A stretch of 17,040 nt of DNA, taken from assembly GCA_001701225.1 (NCBI GenBank), contig DAAQ01000007.1, positions 1 through 17,040 on the forward strand, written 5' to 3'. The stretch comes from Bacteroidales bacterium H5. Its GTDB lineage: Bacteria; Bacteroidota; Bacteroidia; Bacteroidales; Muribaculaceae. Every line of letters starts with the position of its first letter. Positions within the stretch are counted from its first letter, which is position 1. Positions 15,103 to 17,040 of the stretch are shown here, in pieces. The notes under the pieces were generated by a model that was not told the origin of the DNA, ran no database searches, and was given only the letters and a program-made list of their open reading frames with translations. Position numbers and translations under genes: made by a program.

Positions 15103-15474
15103 ATGAACAGATTTTCGTTCGAGGGACTGAAGGCTTATGAAGAGGCCAGGGCTCTTGTGAGATTGACCTATGACATATCCGGTAAATTTCCTGCGGAAGA
15201 ACGCTATGGACTTACTGCACAATTGCGTAGGGCTATAATCTCGGTGCCTTCAAATATAGCTGAAGGTAGCGGACGTGTTTCTTTGCGAGAGAAGATTAAT
15301 TTTCTTGGCATCGCATTTGCTTCTCTTATGGAGTCATTCTGTCAGTTGCAACTCGCCTGTGACCTGGGGTATATAACTGAAGAGGAATTTGACGGTTTGC
15401 GAGAGTATTTCATAACGCTCTCGAAACTTATCAGTGGCCTCAAATCCTCATTTGCCAAGAAATTGCCCCTTTAA
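15103..15474 (+). CDS. Four-helix-bundle protein of the S23/23S-rRNA-IVS family
   Basis: A 123-residue basic, helical protein with the family signatures: KFP at 28-30, YGLTAQLRRA at 35-44, the VPSNIAEG core at 48-55, and LGYITEEEFD at 88-97. Relatives are encoded within 23S rRNA intervening sequences of Leptospira and other bacteria, stand alone in many Bacteroidetes, and include Avd, the accessory protein of diversity-generating retroelements. The family forms oligomeric (pentameric) helical barrels thought to bind nucleic acid. No enzymatic activity is known. The old label 'ribosomal protein S23' is misleading. The ATG at 15103 follows an A-rich stretch; TAGTTTTA at 15082-15089 is a near-match to a -7 box, so a private promoter is possible. 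The stop at 15472-15474 and the last codon lie in the right inverted-repeat arm. G+C is clearly below that of its neighbours. Confidence 0.93.
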   Translation: MNRFSFEGLKAYEEARALVRLTYDISGKFPAEERYGLTAQLRRAIISVPSNIAEGSGRVSLREKINFLGIAFASLMESFCQLQLACDLGYITEEEFDGLREYFITLSKLISGLKSSFAKKLPL

Positions 15475-15497
15475 CCTTTAACCCTTAACCTTTAACC
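15468..15497. repeat. Right arm of 30-bp perfect inverted repeat (TTAACCY heptads)
   Basis: The exact reverse complement of 15048-15077, beginning CCTTTAACC. TAA triplets at 15472, 15479, 15486 and 15493 cover all three plus-strand frames; the first is the stop of the S23-family gene. The arm ends 13 bases before the flippase ATG, so an RNA duplex here could affect initiation of that gene. Confidence 0.95.
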
Positions 15498-15510
15498 CCC
15501 TTACCCCACA

Positions 15511-17001
15511 ATGGCCGGAATAAAGAGCCTTGCCAAAGATACTGCCGTCTATGGACTGAGTTCCATAATCGGGCGTTTTCTCAACTGGTGCCTTGTGCCT
15601 CTCTACACGTTCACGTTCGCGCAGGGCGAGTATGGCGTCGTCACCTATATATATGCCGCCGTGGCGATAGCCATGATTGTGCTGACATACGGCATGGAGA
15701 CCGGATTTTTCCGCTTTGCCAACCATGAGCGGTACAAAGACCCCATGGAGGTCTATTCGACGGGCCTCATATCGCTTGCCGTCAGCTCGACTGCCTTTGT
15801 CGTCGTGGCGCTTGCCTTCATCGGCCCGGTGTCGGGTGCGCTGCATTGTCCCGACCATCCCTCGTATGCGGCGATGATGATTCTGGCTGTCGCGCTCGAT
15901 GCCTTCACGGCATTGCCGTTCAGCTATCTGCGCTATGCCAAGCGTCCTATACGCTTCGCCACCCTCAAACTGGTCAATATAGGCCTGAATATCGGCCTCA
16001 ACCTGTTCTTCCTGTTGCTGTGTCCGTGGCTGTGGACCCATGCTCCCGGCACCATCGCGTGGTTCTATGCCCCTGATTTCGGCATCGGATATATCTTCCT
16101 TGCCAACCTCATAGCCTCGGCGGTCAACCTGCCGCTGCTCTGGCCTGAGCTACGGGGATTCAGATGGCGCTTCTGCGCACCCCTGTGGCGCGAGATGATA
16201 GCCTACTCGGCTCCCCTGCTGGTGCTCGGTGTGGCCGGGATACTCAACCAGACCGTCAACACGCTGCTTTTCCCCTACCTGTATGCCGACAAGGCCACAG
16301 CCATGGCCGAGCTTGGCATCTATAACGCCAACTACAAGATTGCCATTGTCATGGTGATGTTCATTCAGGCGTTCAGGTTTGCCTACGAGCCTTTCATCTT
16401 CGCCCGCGCCAAAGAGCAGGGCGCCGACAAGCTGCAGAGCTACCGCGACGCGATGAAATGGTTTGTCATCTTTGCCATGGCCATCTTCCTCGGCGTGATG
16501 TACTATCTCGACATACTGCGCTATTTCATCAATCCGAGCTATTTCAGCGGCCTCAAGGTGGTGCCGATAATAATGGTGGCCGAGGTGTTCTTCGGGGTTT
16601 TCTTCAACCTGTCGCTGTGGTACAAGCTCACCGACCGTACCGTGTGGGGCATGTGGCTGTCGCTCGGCGGATTGGCCGTGACCCTTGTGCTAAACGTGCT
16701 CCTTGTGCCCCACATGGGCTATATGGGATGCGCCTGGGCCGCCCTCGGTTGCTACGGGTCGATGATGCTGGCAAGCTGGTGGGCCGGAAAGGTACACTAT
16801 CCCATCGGCTATGACGTGCCGAGGCTGTGCCTCTACTTTTTCGGTGCGCTGGTGCTGTGGGGTGCGGGTATGCTCGTCACCATTCCCGGCAATCCCTGGG
16901 CAAGCATGGCCCTGCGCACCCCGCTGCTGCTGCTATATTGCTGGGGTGCCCTGAAGATAGAGCATGTGAGCCTGCGCAGCATGATGCCCAAGAGGAGATG
17001 A
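15511..17001 (+). CDS. Polysaccharide flippase (Wzx/MOP superfamily)
   Basis: A 496-residue integral membrane protein with about 12-14 predicted hydrophobic spans and short polar loops. The N-terminus KSLAKDTAVYGLSSIIGRFL and the GMETGFFRF motif (about 61-69) are typical of the Bacteroidetes 'polysaccharide biosynthesis protein' branch of the MOP superfamily. These proteins move lipid-linked oligosaccharide repeat units across the cytoplasmic membrane. The substrate is unknown; the lipid carrier could be charged by the WecA-type enzyme at the other end of the window, though that link is inference. No promoter is seen between the right repeat arm and ATG 15511, so transcription probably comes through from ruvB and the S23 cassette. 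The start is 13 bases after the repeat arm. The protein appears complete, ending in KRR. Confidence 0.9.
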   Translation: MAGIKSLAKDTAVYGLSSIIGRFLNWCLVPLYTFTFAQGEYGVVTYIYAAVAIAMIVLTYGMETGFFRFANHERYKDPMEVYSTGLISLAVSSTAFVVVALAFIGPVSGALHCPDHPSYAAMMILAVALDAFTALPFSYLRYAKRPIRFATLKLVNIGLNIGLNLFFLLLCPWLWTHAPGTIAWFYAPDFGIGYIFLANLIASAVNLPLLWPELRGFRWRFCAPLWREMIAYSAPLLVLGVAGILNQTVNTLLFPYLYADKATAMAELGIYNANYKIAIVMVMFIQAFRFAYEPFIFARAKEQGADKLQSYRDAMKWFVIFAMAIFLGVMYYLDILRYFINPSYFSGLKVVPIIMVAEVFFGVFFNLSLWYKLTDRTVWGMWLSLGGLAVTLVLNVLLVPHMGYMGCAWAALGCYGSMMLASWWAGKVHYPIGYDVPRLCLYFFGALVLWGAGMLVTIPGNPWASMALRTPLLLLYCWGALKIEHVSLRSMMPKRR

Positions 17002-17004
17002 CCG

Positions 17005-17038
17005 GTTGGTATAGTTTTTCTAGTTGAACTAGACCAAC
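17005..17038 (+). terminator. Hairpin after the flippase gene, possible terminator
   Basis: GTTGGT-A-TAGTT (17005-17016) pairs with AACTA-G-ACCAAC (17027-17038), six plus five base pairs around one mismatch, with a 10-base loop. It begins three bases after the stop codon. The window ends two bases later, so a following T run cannot be seen. Confidence 0.4.
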
Positions 17039-17040
17039 TA

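Larger units (their letters stand above)
15048..15497 (+). mobile_element. Candidate IVS-like cassette: S23-family gene inside a heptad inverted repeat
   Basis: The 450-base unit is bounded by perfect 30-bp inverted arms and carries one gene of the family encoded in 23S rRNA intervening sequences. Its coding part is about 44% G+C by my count, against about 70% in two sampled 60-base stretches of ruvB. No transposase, reverse transcriptase or obvious target-site duplication is visible. The mobile status is inference; the arms and the composition are seen directly. Transcribed as part of a ruvB-to-flippase message, the arms could pair into a 30-bp duplex with a 390-base loop. Confidence 0.45.

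Noticed and set aside
15103..15474. Annotation as ribosomal protein S23, or as Avd of a diversity-generating retroelement
   Set aside because: The family name is historical and it is not a ribosomal component. No reverse transcriptase, template repeat or variable repeat is present in the window.

Overview
The window looks like ordinary chromosome from a GC-rich member of the Bacteroidales, most plausibly a Muribaculaceae-like gut bacterium. Three things point that way. Genes are preceded by the Bacteroidetes sigma-factor signature TAnnTTTG rather than by a sigma-70 -10 box, strong Shine-Dalgarno sequences are mostly absent, and the protein set is typical of the group. The lineage is inferred; no rRNA or other marker is present.

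Layout. From 53 to 1162 (minus) lies a WecA/TagO-type polyprenyl-phosphate sugar-phosphate transferase, with a promoter about 210 bases upstream and a hairpin-rich leader between. Ferritin (1511-2032, plus) is divergent from it. Ferritin converges on a minus-strand run read in the order ribE (riboflavin synthase), a DedA membrane protein, rpe (ribulose-phosphate epimerase) and queA (queuosine synthesis). A perfect 14-bp hairpin separates ferritin from queA. An internal promoter sits just in front of dedA, and dedA and rpe overlap by ATGA. A PduO-type cobalamin adenosyltransferase (5397-5948, plus) is divergent from ribE over only 64 bases. It converges on a large secreted patatin with an outer-membrane barrel (5960-8254, minus).

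A 998-residue exported TPR protein and a 588-residue outer-membrane barrel protein (8339-13120, plus) form a tight pair that may be an envelope machine. They converge on a short-chain dehydrogenase (13127-13933, minus). The last block (plus) is ruvB, a small four-helix-bundle S23/IVS-family protein, and a polysaccharide flippase.

The most interesting object is at 15048-15497. The S23-family gene is enclosed by a perfect 30-bp inverted repeat, and each arm is four tandem GGTTAAR heptads. The right arm lies 390 bases downstream of the left. The enclosed gene is about 44% G+C, whereas sampled stretches of ruvB are about 70%. The left arm supplies the ruvB stop codon and the right arm supplies the S23 gene's own stop. 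Because the unit is 7 bases long and contains TAA on both strands, each arm carries stops in all six frames. This is the architecture of a 23S rRNA intervening sequence (an S23 ORF in the loop of a long stem), but it sits between protein genes. It is a candidate mobile cassette or a processed RNA unit.
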